Source of the DNA: Ligula intestinalis
Taxonomy: Eukaryota > Platyhelminthes > Cestoda > Diphyllobothriidea > Diphyllobothriidae
Length of the DNA: 64,000 bases
Reading direction: 5' to 3'
Assembly (NCBI GenBank): GCA_036362985.1
Contig: JAYGXS010000002.1
Location: 13,970,892 to 14,034,891 of the forward strand
In this document: positions 43,180 through 56,220 of the stretch, piece after piece
Layout of the letters: each line of letters opens with the position of its first letter
Numbering within the stretch: position 1 is the first letter of the stretch
The notes under the pieces: model-generated
What the model was told of the DNA's origin: nothing
The model's input: the letters and a program-made list of their open reading frames with translations, nothing else
Databases searched by the model: none
Translations under genes and position numbers: made by a program

Positions 43180-46100
43180 ACAAGCGGAACAAATTGTTCT
43201 GCTTGTGGTTCGTTCTTTACCTAAAGTGCTCGTAGATGGGGCTACTCGTCCTCCGAGGCTCCATTGTACTCCATCGACCTTCTTCTATTCTATGTAGTAA
43301 ATTCTACAGAAGACAGCCGGCATTCAGTGGTGGGGTCTATTCCTTGCCGGTAGGAACAAATAAGTTGCTGGGAAAAAATTGAAACAGGTGAAGGAGGCCG
43401 GCGTGACCATTCCGGATTATCTAGCTTCGCTATCTGGTCATATCTCAGCCACTGACCGGGACACTCAAAGATTTTAATCCAACTTAATTCAGTGGTGAGC
43501 CAGGCACTCTTCCATTAGAGCTAAGCACTTATGCGCTGAGATCGCAACTATTTACAGCAGCTCTGGCGGTGAAGGAGGAAATTCACCTTTCTCCGTGGAG
43601 TTCCAAGTCTAGAAACCAGTGAAGTGATGAATAATCGAGAGGGATTTACCACCCCTTCTGTCTTGATGCCTTTGTCTGCACGGCATATCCAACTGCGGTT
43701 TAAGTTAGTATAGACGATAAACTGCTAAGCAAAGCAAGATTTTTCGCAAGTGAAAGATCCCGGAGGCTAGTATAATTTAAAGAGACTGTATTTTATATGA
43801 AAGAAAACAACTTCATACAAGATGGGGCCGTAGTAGAGGGACAATGATTTGGCTTTTCTTTATTACATCCAATTGCCTAATTGAGTCAATTGGTCAAATA
43901 TCCCAGAGAACCAGGCAATACAGTGCTTGACGTCAGGTGTATGCTCACGGATAAGCAGTGTAGTGAAACTATATTTCTCTTCAGGTGACTGAGGGGTTTA
44001 TGTGTTTGCTAAAAGTGCAATGGTAAAACTGATGATCAAGGCATTCAGGCGCGTGGTATAGGAAATCAACTGATACACCGGTCCTTATCGGTGCAGATCT
44101 TACCATTTAAGGTTGTCTCAACATTAAATAAATAAGCCGTCGGATTATGGTGCTTAATGGAAGAACGATAGATGGATGTTGCAGCGTAGCGTAAGTCTCT
44201 TCTGCCTACTCGAGGTTTTCTTGGGTAATAGATGCGCCCCATGATAGATACGCTGGACCAACAATTGGGTCGAATCAGGGCCTAACAGGTGTTATTCGGG
44301 TTGCGCTCGCGTAAAAATGGCGAACATGGGGGGAGGCGAGGCGACACGCGTAGCTGCAGATTCACACTTCGCCAGCCACCTGTGCCCAAGCCCGATGCCG
44401 CCTTCGGTTTTCTTGATTCTGTCTTAACGCTGGGCACAGGTTGATGAGGGAGGAGAGCTCGGTAGATGCAGCCAAACAGTCTCCTATCCCCGACGTCCTT
44501 AGCTCACCGCTGAGGACTACATTGTAGCACGTCCCCTGGCCTCTGTATTGTCCACTATGTTGCGGAATTTCTCATTGAGAATTTGAAATGATAAATTGGC
44601 GAGTCTACGTTTGCTTTCGATAAATTCGTTTCAGGTCTGTACATTTATATCGTAACTAAATCTATAAACTATGCGGGTTGGAAGAAAAAAATGTGCGGTT
44701 TTCGAGGTTGGTGGCCATCAGGCGGTGCCAACTGGTCCTGTGCGCCTAAAAGAACGTCCTAACGGCGCCACAGTTACCATGGCCGAAAGCCGCTAATTGA
44801 ACCGCCCATAGCTGATGACGGCTTATAAGCCAGAAATGGCCATTCCGGTCTGCCCTTTGCTTTGACGGATCCACTTCATCATAGCTTATAATCTTTCTCC
44901 GCTGCCAGTCCCCCTAACGCTGATCGGATTACTGACCCCAATTTTGTCCCCCCCCCCCTACACCAACTCTGACAGCCGCACTATTTTTCGTTTCGCAAAT
45001 ACGCATATTTTTTAGTTTATTACGATATAAACGTACAGGTCTAAGGAGAATTTATCGAAAACAAGCTTATACTCGCTAGTTTATCTTTTGAAATTTTGCC
45101 ATTTTTTGGCATCTGACTTATGTTCAAAAAATGCTGACCATCTGCTGCTCTCTGGAATAGAAATTCGAAGGCGCCTATTCCACTCTCTTGGGGTTTCTAT
45201 GTATTACGTTAAGTTAACAAAAATAAAGGAGTTTCCAGCATCTTTTTAGGATATTTTCCCTCTCCATAAAGCCGCAAACACAATCCAAAATGGCATATTT
45301 TACAAAACATTTTCTTTTACGCTTTACCTAAAGAAAATTGCAGCAGATTTTTTGGCGTTAGATAAGTGCAACTGCCTTCCATTAACTCGGGCCCTTTCCT
45401 CCGTTTCCCAACTTGGAGCCAACGATGCGCCTTTTGCTACGGTATAGGTTGCCTCCAGCGCGTGATTATACGACAGTTTGCCTGTCTTGGTCCGAGAAGG
45501 TCCATCATGTGCTCCACAGGATGGTGATGCATTGATGATTAACTGCGAGTGTACTAGTTTTAAAATGATAGTGGGCTTTCGCTGCGTTATAACCTTGGTT
45601 GATCTCACCTACGTCGCCAATTGTTATGACCTTGTGTGTTCCTGTGTCAACACAGGTTATGTCCTCCAGTTACGTGTTAGGAAGAGAATACAGAACAGGA
45701 TAACAGATAATACTTTGCTTTCACTATTTCTGCTTTCACATCCGTGTTTTCTTTTGTGTGTCCGTCAGCAGCTCGTCCGGCCAACAGCAGGTCTTATCAC
45801 TAGCAGCACAATCTCAGGTCGTCGGCAGCGTGTTTCGGTAACAGAGTTTCGTGTCTCCCAGCCGCCAAATGCCCTTCTGCTCGTATCTTCACTATTTAAG
45901 GGCCAGTAGTCATTGTTCCCTCTTGACCCTGCACGAGTGGCCTTTACAGGCAGCCGTCGTGTCTCAGCCATCATGTCCTCAGGTGACACTTGGCGTGCGC
46001 GCTTTGCCCCTGGCCAGGCATGACCTCATGGCTGGCAGAACCGGGCCCGTGGTTGTCCTTTCGTGCTCGTGTGTTGGCCTTTCAAGTTCGCTCTCATTGC

Positions 46101-47199
46101 CTGCTCTGCATGCCTTGGGGGGCCTGTCCCATTCCTTTGTTCTAGTGCCCCCAGGACGGCCCGAGTTATGACTGGCGTAGTGCGCCCTCCTAACACGCTG
46201 CATCAATCACACTCTGTCTTCCTTCACTCGCCTGTGTCCGGGCTCTAGAAAAGTCAAGAAAACCGGGGTGGGGGGGGGGAAACTGCTGACATGGCGTAAG
46301 TCCACACCTACGCGTGCCACCACGGCCTCCCTCCCAAGTGCGGTATTTGACTACCGTCCACCGTGCACCCTCGCGTTGGCCCAGTGCATCTACCACCCGG
46401 CCCGTTCCGGGGGGGGGGGGGGCTACGAGCACGTGTTTATACAATTCATAAGCATTATTTCCTTGTCACCTACCGTAACTGCGACCAAGCGATAAGGACA
46501 TGGCTGACCTTTAGATGGGAGGGACAAAAAATGTCTGCAGTTCAGGTACTAATTAATCTGCCCCCATTCTATCAGTACTTTGTCGTCCATTACCCATATT
46601 TAAGTTTCAACATTTCCTTCTGTCAAATAGGTCTCACCAGATTATTACGGAGAGAGGGGGAAGATTAAGGACCACGGTTTTGAGCACGGACAATGCTCCT
46701 GCCCCCTGACATAGTCGTCAATGTCAGCAGTGTCTAGATTCTGAATTTTATTTAAAAAAAGCTTCACTTGGACAATATGGCATCACCTCCCGAGGGTGGC
46801 TTTTGGAGACACTGACAGATAAAAAAAATTGTATCTGCCATTGCTTCACCGGGCCCTAAAACTCGAACGGTGGGAGATCCTGCTGTTGGCGAGCGACATC
46901 CAGTGTGAGTGCTCGAGATTCCGCTCTGCAAATCAGAACAAAGTAGGTTGCCAAAATATCCGCGCCCCCCTCCCCCCATCTTCCGGCTAACCGCTGCTGG
47001 AACATGGAAAGTGAAAAACCTCTGTGGCCGTTTGAGGCAGTTGCCGGCACTGGGAGACTAAGAAATCCGAGGAAAGCGTTGCTCGCGGGAACGTTCCGGT
47101 TGACAGGTTTACGAAAGGCTCTTTCATGCTCCGACGAGCAACTTTGAATTGCTAATGTAAAAGCACAAGCGAGTTCCGGAAAGCAGTTTAGCAGGAACA
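43180..47199. other. No gene seen; low-complexity and unclassified repeats
   Basis: Several C/G runs (44950-44959, 46267-46279, 46410-46421) and GC-rich stretches create long open frames on both strands without family features. The segment 45360-45500 is similar to 47440-47600 (GCCTTTTGCTACG, GCGCGTGATTWTACG, CAGTTTG), an unclassified repeat pair. Confidence 0.5.
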
Positions 47200-47330
47200 A
47201 GAATTTTCAGAAGACGAAGATGCGCTCACTGGAACAAGAATTTTAATTGCCTGACGTTTCGGATTCCGTCGGGAATCCTTAGTCATAGGTAATCGTAAAC
47301 AGGTCTGAGACATGAGCAGACTTTTATTGG
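47200..47330 (-). repeat. PLE-type 3' tail module
   Basis: On the + strand: GAAGACGAAGATGCGCTCAC, GCCTGACGTTTCGGATTCCG, TCGGGAATCCTTAGTCATAG and CAGGTCTGAGACATGAGCAG, nearly identical to 18160-18260 (the end of the left PLE copy). No RT or nuclease attached. A second, weaker GCCGGGCGTTTTGGATC follows. Confidence 0.8.
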
Positions 47331-48179
47331 CCGGGCGTTTTGGATCATTGCTCCTCTCCAGGAAGTATACATATCGCGATTTTTTCGCGTTGTGATAATA
47401 AAAAAATGAAATATGCGCGGGAAGTCAGATAAACAACTGCTGGCTTCCAGGAGCTTGAGCCTTTTTCTTTCTCCCCCAGCTGGGACCAAATGGCATGCCT
47501 TTTGCTACGTCCGGATTTGTTTAAGGCGCGTGATTTTACGCCAGTTTGACCATCTTTCGCTTCAATGTCCACCGCTTGTCCCACGGCAGCATGGGCGCAG
47601 GGGCGTGACTTGTGTGTTAGTTAGGTCATGCTGATAGTACCGTTACGCCTCCACCACCGGCCATCAAACTTTCCTTCCTCACCCCCCGCCGGGCTCGGTG
47701 TCATGACGGAGGCAAGAAAAATGGAGGGCTGATCGGACGCAGTGAGGCTAGTAAAGCTAAACCGCCCCTTCACGCATGCCATGCGTTCCTTGTTCGTGCA
47801 CAATGGACCAAGATTTCACACTACAGTTCCCCCGTCGATTTCGACGATGGGCACCACGCGCTCCAACAACCCGCAGCAAACGCTGAAGCAAGCCGCAACA
47901 GACACTAAGGCGAGCTGGGCAAGCAACACGAAAGCGACAGCAAGCGGGAGCAACGCAGAGAACTGGCACGAGAGAAAACAGGGGTTTAGGCAGACTCGCG
48001 GAGAATGTGCCCACTCGCTAGCCTCTCCCACTTCCGTATTCGGTGTAAAGGCAAAGTCAATAAAACCGGGGATGAGGGAGGGTGTAGATGGCTGGCGCGA
48101 TAAACACTCAGCACGCGCACACTTGACGCAGCCATCTCGCTAGGTATGCTCCCGACTGCGCGGGAGCGCCATAAAGGCC

Positions 48180-48360
48180 ACATTAAGAGGGAGCCATTGC
48201 AGCCTGACTCTCAGTCCTCCCTCTTCTCCCATACGCACATACAAACACACGCGTACAAAAGGAGCAGCAACGTAGGGGGCCCGAGTTTTCCCGTCAGTTG
48301 GCAAACCCTCAAAGCCACGGCTTTTAGCGCACCGTGATAGATTCAGACACATTCAGATTT
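48180..48360 (+). repeat. Member of an unclassified dispersed repeat (CCGAGTTATCCCGTCAGTTG family)
   Basis: Core near 48280-48350: CCGAGTTTTCCCGTCAGTTG, GCCACGGCTTTTAGCGCACC, GTGATAG. Other members: 48880-48935, 58168-58250, 59293-59372, 61827-61890. No coding content is evident. Confidence 0.7.
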
Positions 48361-49059
48361 ATTATAGTGAGGGAAGAAACGCGCCGAGGTCGACCTCACT
48401 CTCTTTCCCACCGCATAGTGACCACCTGGCTTTTCGGGCACCCGCAGTGGGGCCTGAAACCCAGTGGGAGCGCGAGCGCAGTCACCAACAGGGAATCAGA
48501 AGTGAAAGAAAGTGCCAGCGCCTTCCAGGCCGCAAGGATGGTGGTTGGTTGAAGACTGGCATTGCATGTGCATACAGACCATTGGATCTCAGAAGGGTGA
48601 GAGCAGCCCTGCATGAAGCCTGGGCAAACACGCTCCTGAGAGGGGTAACCAGTCAGTCAACGACTGAAAGGCATTACCCATGCTCCGTTGCCGGTCGGCG
48701 TCCGTGGGCGAGGCTTGCAGCAGAGAATCTTCAGTAACTACTGAGGCTAATGTTTGTGTTTTGTGTTTTTGGGTGACACACACACGCACGCAAAGGGGCG
48801 TTTCGCTTCTCAGCGGAGTGTGACTGCAACGCAGAGAACACGTTAAGAAGGCAAGCATTGTTTGCCGTCCTGTAAGGAGGACAGAGTTCTTCCGTCAGTT
48901 GGCGGTCTTTTAAAGCTTTTAGCCTACCGTAATGCCATCAACCGTGTGTGGTTATAGACAGAAATATGCGCTGACGGCTATCGCTTTCATTACCCTTTTT
49001 CATCTCCCAGATGCCATTCCAGTTGGCCACTCAGCTGATGCGTAGATGGTATGAAGGGG

Positions 49060-49440
49060 CTGTCAGTCAGTCAGTCAGTCAGTATATTTGATGAAAAATA
49101 GGCTTGCGCCTTTGAACTCCCTCTTTGTCACATCAAAATCTCATAAGTTATAAACAATTTTAACAAGTTTTCAGTCAGGAAAATATAGACCGTCACATGG
49201 TGCAGTGGTGTTTCTAGACTGATTTGTCACATAGTTCCCGTGGTGCTGCAGCATGTGTATATCAAGTCGGTGTTTGAATGTCTCCACAGATTGGGATATA
49301 ACAATCGCCTCGAGAAGGTTATTCCATGGGTCCACGACTCGATTAGAGAAAAAATACTTCCTTACATCCAGTCGTCCTTGGAGCACATACAGTTTGAAGG
49401 GATGTCACAGTCGATATTTCCCACGCTCCTCCTAGGACAG
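49060..49440 (-). pseudogene. LINE relic: C-terminal end of ORF2 plus short 3' tail (tail copy D)
   Basis: On the minus strand LQGRLDVRKYFFSNRVVDPW, NNLLEAIVISQSVETFKHRL is the C-terminal domain of a CR1/Jockey-type ORF2, close to that at 787-1000. The 3' UTR is only about 100 bp and ends in AAGAGGGAGTTCAAAGGCG, then a (GACT)5 tail at 49063-49083. It is a 5'-truncated insertion of a sister family with a different tail microsatellite. Confidence 0.8.
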
Positions 49441-52400
49441 TTTTGCATCGATATCCCCCGTCCTTTTCGGTCTAGGAAATTGTGGCTGAAACCGTACGCG
49501 TAGAATTTCTTTCTGCGTCTCTGGAATTATTTTTTCTCGCGTGGAAAATCGTTTGAAGTCGGAATTTAAGAATATTTTGTTTTCCAACCAATTTCTACTG
49601 AAACGCAACTTCTTCAAACCAACAGATTCGCAACAAAAAACGAATTTCTGCGCTGAATACACACTCCTTGCTTCCTACACCACATTTTCTCATGAAGGGG
49701 GCTTGGCGGCTCACCTGCGCGACAGACAGCCTTGGGTGGGTGCTTATGGCTGGCTGATGAAGCAAAATAAGCTGGAAGTGGTCATTCCAGTCTTTCTCTC
49801 TCCCTCTTGTCTTTGTCGCAATGCCATTCTGTCTGTATCACTAGTTGCTATGCGGCTGCTGGCGTGAGCTGCGAGGTAAAACCGGAGGAGTGCGTCCCGT
49901 AACCACTTGGTGAACGCCCATCTACCAGTGCTATATAGATTAGGTTGAGAAGGAATCCTAGAACACGCTTCCCACTTACACGATAGAGGCCATGCTTTTG
50001 AGGAATCACACAGGATGAATCGTTGTGGTGTACGTCCTGGAGTGTAGGTGTGCAGTTATGCGGATTTGCCGACGGTGTCTTGCCACAGGTTTCCAGGGAG
50101 GCGCATCATTATCGATGGGTTATTTATTAACGTTTTTTCGTCTGAACTTAGAAGTTGTAATCCCGCCGACCTGTAGTGTTCAGTGTGTGTTCATTTACTT
50201 ACCTCCCTACGGCCCCGTACCCTTGTATTTACTAGGGCATTTACGTCCGCTTTATGTTTCTGACCCAGGCAGTATTTATAGTATCCTATCTTCTGGCCTT
50301 AGTAAGCATGATTGCTAGAAATTAGCACTATTAGCATAGGCACGTACCTATAGCAGCAGTATTTTAGTCCATACAGCTCGATGGATTGAGTTGAGATTGC
50401 GAAGACCAAGGCAAAAGCTGCTGTGCCCAGGACCCCAAGCATGTATTTACCCGGAATAGTAAACCCAGATTCACGCAACCTGTTGAAACCAAGGGGATAT
50501 GAACCCTGGCGTTGGCTTAACCAGCCTCACCACTGAAAAGTGGTGGCGTCAGTGCCAGCACTAGTACTATTACACTTCTTGCCGTGATCGAGGGGATATG
50601 AGTCCTGTGCTGACTTTAATCAGCGTTACTCCTGACTTACAAAACCGTTAGTGATATTACCAACAAAAACTGTCGCTAAGCTACACTCTAATAAGTAGTA
50701 TTAGGAGTAGCAGTATTTATATTAGCAGTACCAGTCCTGGTTTACTAAAGTCTGGCTAGATGCCTACTGTAGGTGAGTGAGGGTGGACAGTGCAGTGGTA
50801 CCCACGCGAAGTCTACTGTCACTAAAGGTTATGTTATGCAGTGTTTCAGGCTGCATTGGAGAAAGCGGCTTCCGCTCAAAGTCTGCTTCGGCCATCTCGA
50901 CTTTGGTCCTGTCACTGGTCAAAGCGGTTAGGGTTAAAGTGGGGTAGATCGCGGCGTGTCTACTTTCACTATACCTGACCACAGTCACCTGCTTTCGGGC
51001 AGATAGTGGACATCTTCGCTTGCGATGGTCGAACTAACATGTTTTTGACTTTTCGTTTTCACATGCTCAGTCTCCTGTGATCTGTGTTGAGTTGGTAATG
51101 GGTGAAGCTGTCCACATTAAAATTGAAGTTTAAGTAGTTTAATTATGCCTCTTCCCAGCTACTTAGTCAGTTTCAATTCAGACTTTGACAGACTTTATGA
51201 AGCAAGACAATCACTTAGTCTGATAAAAACTTTGCCTGGTCTATACCATTTCTTTACACATTCTAATCGCACAAATGGCCGCAATGTCATGGAGGGGGCT
51301 GCAAATGAATAACCTCCCATTTAATCCCTTCATACGCGTGCAATTTCACCCATTCACGCACCTGCCAGTGGGGTTTCCTAACTCTTTCGTTTGTGTATTT
51401 GTGTGCGTGTGTGTGTGCGAAAGCGGTAGACTTCAAAGCGTTTTCAGGTGGTCTGCAGAACTGAGATTAGTTCGCGCGCGCCTTAACAGTCCTACTGGCT
51501 CAGTGTGGCCGATAGGCCACGCCCCTTTTGTCGTGCTCCACCCTCCCTATCAGGGATCGCATTTGGGTGCCAAATGGGCCGCTGCAGAAACCAGTTCCTT
51601 CGTGCTGCTGACACAGATCAAAAGTGCATTGGTGGAGTGTATGATCAGTAATCAATACGGCGTGGGCAAGTTTTCGGACGCGTAAGACACTTGGCAGCCA
51701 GGCTATTGCCCGACTCAGGAGGACAACCATGATTGCAAGTGAACAGGCGTGTATACTGGCAGTGGAGGGTGGTGCCGTATTTTCGCTCAGAATGTCCTCC
51801 CCCCTATACTTAGAGGAATGTCGTTGTGAGACTTGACCGCTCCGAACATCAAAGAAGGTTAAACTAGGCTGCTTTTTCGATTTGTGATGACAAAGCTCTA
51901 GATGACTGAAATTGATGAGAAACCGAACGTGGCAGGGGAGGAAAAAGCAAACGTTGTGCTGGTGCAAACCTTTGGAAACGCAGAGCATGCACCGAAACCC
52001 ATTCAAAATCTACGAAAAATGGTAGCATACTTTTGCGTACTAACCCCTGTTAAAATGAGTATGCCATACTCATATAAATGAAGCGCTGTCTATTGTTAAT
52101 TAGCGCGCGCTAAGGTTCTAACTGTTGGTTGAGCAGCCTGGAGTTCACTTTTGGAACACATTTACTTCAGGACGTAATATTCTATATTCTGTGTTCTCTA
52201 AAAGACCTTTGACTACGGCCATTAAGAAATGTATGATATTGCTTTGAATATTTGGAAAGGGTCATTATAAACACCAACGTACCGTAGTTTACCATACACC
52301 CACTCCCCACATGGACATCTGCAGCGACATGGGGCTGCTTTTCAGCTAATCGTACTACAATGTCTGTCGAGATCCATAAGATACCATTGTGTATTTAAAA

Positions 52401-53286
52401 GAAAACGGCGAAAGAGCCTATCAGCCAGTATTTTACGTTAATGTCGAAAATTTGACAAATAATCGATATGTGATTGTCAGTCAAGTAGATGTGACCAAAT
52501 CGCGGTAATTATTTCCTCACCTCCTGTTTCCTATTGGTTTTAGTTCCCATTGACTCTCAATTTGCTCCTGTTTCTATCGCTACAATGAAATAAGTAATTA
52601 ATGATGAATAATGAACTACGACACGGTGATTTTTATAAGGAACCCTTACCGAATATTTTTCGTAGGATTTTTGGTTTAGATTGTGCTTAGAAACGTGGTT
52701 CGTGAGTCTACTAGTATATATATATAGAAATCGGCAAACTGTTTTTAAGGTGCAGTACCTAGACCAAGGCCAAAATTATATTAAATACAATTTGTTCGCA
52801 TTCCTTCTAGGCAAAAAGACGGGCTTTACACAAACATGGACGGTTGGTTTAAAAATGAGACACGAAGGAGAGGTGTGTTCACTAGCTTGGGTTGCGCATA
52901 AAGATTCCAAGATCTTCACTTCAAAGAGAGCATAATCTCGAGCATTATTTGAAATTGAATTGACGTTGAATGTCAAGTACTCTTGCGGGTTCAAGCAAGC
53001 AGGCCTTCTTACCGGACCGTATATGTAATAGTTTCCGTGTTTGTTTGAGCTTTGACGCTCGCTGTGGAAAAATCGCGCCGACTTGTATTGTTTGTCAGGT
53101 CTCCTGTATCTGAGAGAATTACAGCGCTCAATTACACCCTAATTCCAAAATAATAGGTTTTTATATGGATCAATACTCAGTGAAATTTTACCAGGAGAAC
53201 CCCAACTCTGACCGAACCCTAACCGTCACCTTAATCCTAAAGCGCGAAGTTGGCGCAAAGCCGCAATTGTTGTGGGTGGTTCCCTG
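49441..53286. other. No gene seen
   Basis: Intron or intergenic DNA. A GT-rich stretch at 51390-51417. Open frames at 49541-49867, 51275-51685 (+) and 51500-52006 (-) show no family features or splice-supported boundaries. Confidence 0.45.
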
Positions 53287-53835
53287 GCAACAGTAGCTTA
53301 TGTAGTCCCCCCGATCTACCCCTAGTCCCAGCATTTTGACCTACGAAAACGGCGATTATAGGGTTTTATGGGTGGGGAATTATGATCAGCAGTGGAATTT
53401 ACTTAAATAATTGCTATATGCAGTTTATTTAATTGTATTTACAGTGTTGTTGATTTATATTTGTAGATTTTCCGAATCTGTATTATTGCTTAACTTATTG
53501 TGAAATAAAAATCCGACTATAAAATTGCAGGTTTCGTTAAATTCCCGATTAGGAGGTCATCTACTTCAACATACCTGAGGTCCAAATTACCGTTCTGGAG
53601 TTAGATTAGAATAGTCCGCGGCGCTAAGCGCCACGCACACTTTCAATTTACAAGCGGAACAACTTACTCCAGTGGCCGCGGGAAACAACTTCGACTACAT
53701 TTTTTCGCTTTACACGTACTTCTAAAACTTTCCTTCACTGCGTAGCCCATTTTCCCACCCTCCAAAACCCTATAACTACCGTTTTTGTAGGAAAAATGCT
53801 GGAACTAGGGGTATATGAGGGGAGCTACTTATGCC
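53287..53835 (+). mobile_element. MITE family M1, copy 1 (549 bp)
   Basis: Long terminal inverted repeats: the left end GGCAACAGTAGCTTATGTAG, CTACCCCTAGTCCCAGCATT, GGCGATTATAGGGTTTTATG matches the reverse complement of the right end (53745-53835). The interior has no ORF and is shared with copies 2-4, e.g. CCTGAGGTCCAA, CCGTTCTGGAGTTAGAT and GGCGCTAAGCGCC. Flanking 8-mers agree at only 5 of 8 positions. Confidence 0.88.
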
Positions 53836-54622
53836 GGTTCCTGTTCCTGTGTGCTGTCTAGGCGGCCATGATCGACGAAAACAATGCACAGCGGAGCGAT
53901 TATGTCCCTTAACGCGATCGGGGCGTGCCTACGTACGTGGGTACGTTTGTATAATGGCAAAGCGAGCGCTTGATTCGGCCCGACTGCAGAATCGGGACCC
54001 CTAACTGCGCCAAACTGCTCGCAAATGCGGACTGTGGCACCCGGCAACTTTTTTACGGCCCTACCCCCCGCCCAAACAGCTGATGGAGGATAGCAACGTG
54101 AGTCATCCAACGATTCAGTCCGCCGCAGTCACCACGCCCGTCGTGTGGGCGACCTTGGGGACAGCACAAAACGAAGTCTGCGTGATTCCAGTCAACAAAG
54201 CGGTACCCCATGGCCACAGTAGCCCTCCTCTCGCTTTTTGGCGTCTCCTTGCGACCGACTGTCACTTTCTTATTGTGGTTTTCCGATAGGTTGCAGCTGT
54301 ATGAAGGGATTGGGGTAGGGAGGAGGGGGGGGGGCGTGAAGGGAAGATAATCACACGATAAGCAGTTGTAGAGTACTGTGAACATAAATGTTACACGGGA
54401 CATTATCGAGGTGCCAAAGTAAACCACGATGACAGTCGCATCAATATATCCGCCAAATAGTGTCCAAGGCATGAAAAAGCACCGATCTTCACCTAAGCCT
54501 CTTCGCCGCGGAAACAGATCAGAGTTCACACTGACTTATTTGAAATTACACCCTCTAAGATCAAACCATGATGATCACTTTCACCTCCTATTTACTCGTT
54601 CCTCTTGATAGTACTGTGTGTG

Positions 54623-55181
54623 GGCAACAGCAATTTAAGTAGTGCACCCCATATACCCCACAGTGACAGCATTTTGTCCTAAGGAAACTGTGGTTATAGG
54701 GGTTTTATGGGTGGCTAATAAGAATAGACCATACACTTTAATAGCTGCTTCATGCATATTTATTTGACAATTTGTTGATCTGTATCTGCAGATTTTCCTT
54801 ATCTGTATTTTCGTTTAAATTAGTGCCCAAAACCCCGAGTACCAAAATGCACGTTTCTTGAAATTCCTGAAGAAATGAAAATGGTGGTTAGGAAGTCTTC
54901 TAATTCCACTTGCCTGAGGTCCAACTTACCGTTCTGGAGTTAGATAAGTATAGTCCGCGGTGCAAAGCGCCGCGCCCACCTTCAATTTACATGCGGAACA
55001 ACTCACTCCCAGCGACCGTGGGAAAAAAATTCAACTACATTTTTCCACTTTAGACTTCTAAAAATTTTATTCCCTACCTATCCTATTTCCTCATTGCCAA
55101 AACCCCGATAGTCACCGTTTCCGTAGGACAACATGTTGGGAGTAGGGGTATATAACGCGCACTACTTAAACTAACTTTGCC
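54623..55181 (+). mobile_element. MITE family M1, copy 2 (559 bp)
   Basis: Left GGCAACAGCAATTTAAGTAG, right end GTAGTTTAAGTAGTGCGCG in reverse complement (…ACTACTTAAACTAACTTTGCC). The interior matches copy 1 (CCTGAGGTCCAACTTACCGT, TAGTCCGCGGTGCAAAGCGC). The flanks are GT-rich on both sides, compatible with a target duplication but not decisive. Confidence 0.88.
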
Positions 55182-55739
55182 GTGCGTGTGTGTATGTGGG
55201 CTGACTGACTCGAGGACTGGAATTCAGGCTCCTCCTCACTAAGAAATTAATGGCACCCTTGCTCAGGTAAAATCCAAGCTACCGCTGTGAAAATGTGTTA
55301 CACTGTATGCGGATCAGGTCGTGTGTGGTACGCGTAGACGGGTTGCCACTTGCGATGGTTGAACCCTCCGTGTGGTATGGCGTTCTTTGTTTTGCCAACA
55401 TTTAAATACTACTTTAAAATTATCAGTTTCCTGAAGCCCCCTCCCGAAAAAAATCAGGCTATCCCCATCTTAGTGAGTCGTGCACAGGTAGCCAGCTCAC
55501 AATGTTTCACCTCTAAATGATGTTGGCTGAACACCTGAACGCTCATGGACACCAACAGTTGAACATTCTTCCTACTCGATTTTGAGGTCCAAAATCAATT
55601 TGTAAAATCTTTTCATATGCACACACCGCGGGTTAGCTTCGCCGTTTCATTTAATCAGCTCATTAACTGCAGAAAATAAAAACAGTACTCAAGCTACAAG
55701 CAACTCAAATAAATTTGGGCGTATGCATGCATCAAAGAT

Positions 55740-55749
55740 NNNNNNNNNN
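55740..55749. other. Assembly gap (10 N)
   Basis: Ten undefined bases. Confidence 1.
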
Positions 55750-56084
55750 TTCCGCCTACACTACCAGCTGTTACGGCTGTCAGGTCCTCTGTCGAGAGCC
55801 CAGGCAAAGCGGGACAGATGAGTTCCGTTGGCGGTAAGGTAAACGTTCATCAATGAGATTCTGTTCCATCCAGGTAACTTTGTGAACACGAGGGTGTTGA
55901 GGCAGGTTAACATCCGCTTTTAACGTCCCTAAATGATGCCGCTAAAATCTCGCCTTTATGAGCTTCTTTCAAGGAATCACAGGCCACATTTGACCCGCAT
56001 TATCGTCCCCTCGTGTAAATTTTGTTTGAAACTGGATGCTGCAAAAATAGCAATATTATGCGAAAAAATTCGAGGCCCAGATAA

Positions 56085-56220
56085 AATATTTCCCGGAAGA
56101 GGAGGAAGAAGAAGAAGAGACGATTTCTCGGACCAAGGTGTATTTTGGCTGACGTTTCAAAAGCATGCTCGCTTCCATCGTCAGAGCGTGGTGTCTGTAC
56201 TCCTGTTCGCGTCGGATGAA
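56085..56220 (-). repeat. PLE-type tail module with clearest hammerhead-like boxes
   Basis: Minus strand: CTGACGA, 19 nt containing a GAAGC/GCTTT stem, GAAAC, GTCAGCCAAAATACACC, then CTCTTCTTCTTCCTCC. The stem sequence differs from all other copies while box spacing is kept. Confidence 0.65.

Noticed and set aside
45478..46171. 106-143-codon + strand frames as genes
   Set aside because: Cysteine- and leucine-rich translation of GC-rich repeat; overlapping frames on both strands are equally open.
47742..48552. Overlapping 60-133-codon frames on both strands as genes
   Set aside because: GC-rich sequence with dispersed repeats; no domain pattern and no splice-supported boundaries.
51500..52006. 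168-codon minus-strand frame as a gene
   Set aside because: No family features, low-complexity start context, no supporting exon structure.
54053..54529. 158-codon minus-strand frame as a gene
   Set aside because: Lies between MITE copies and contains a C/T-rich run; no recognisable domain.
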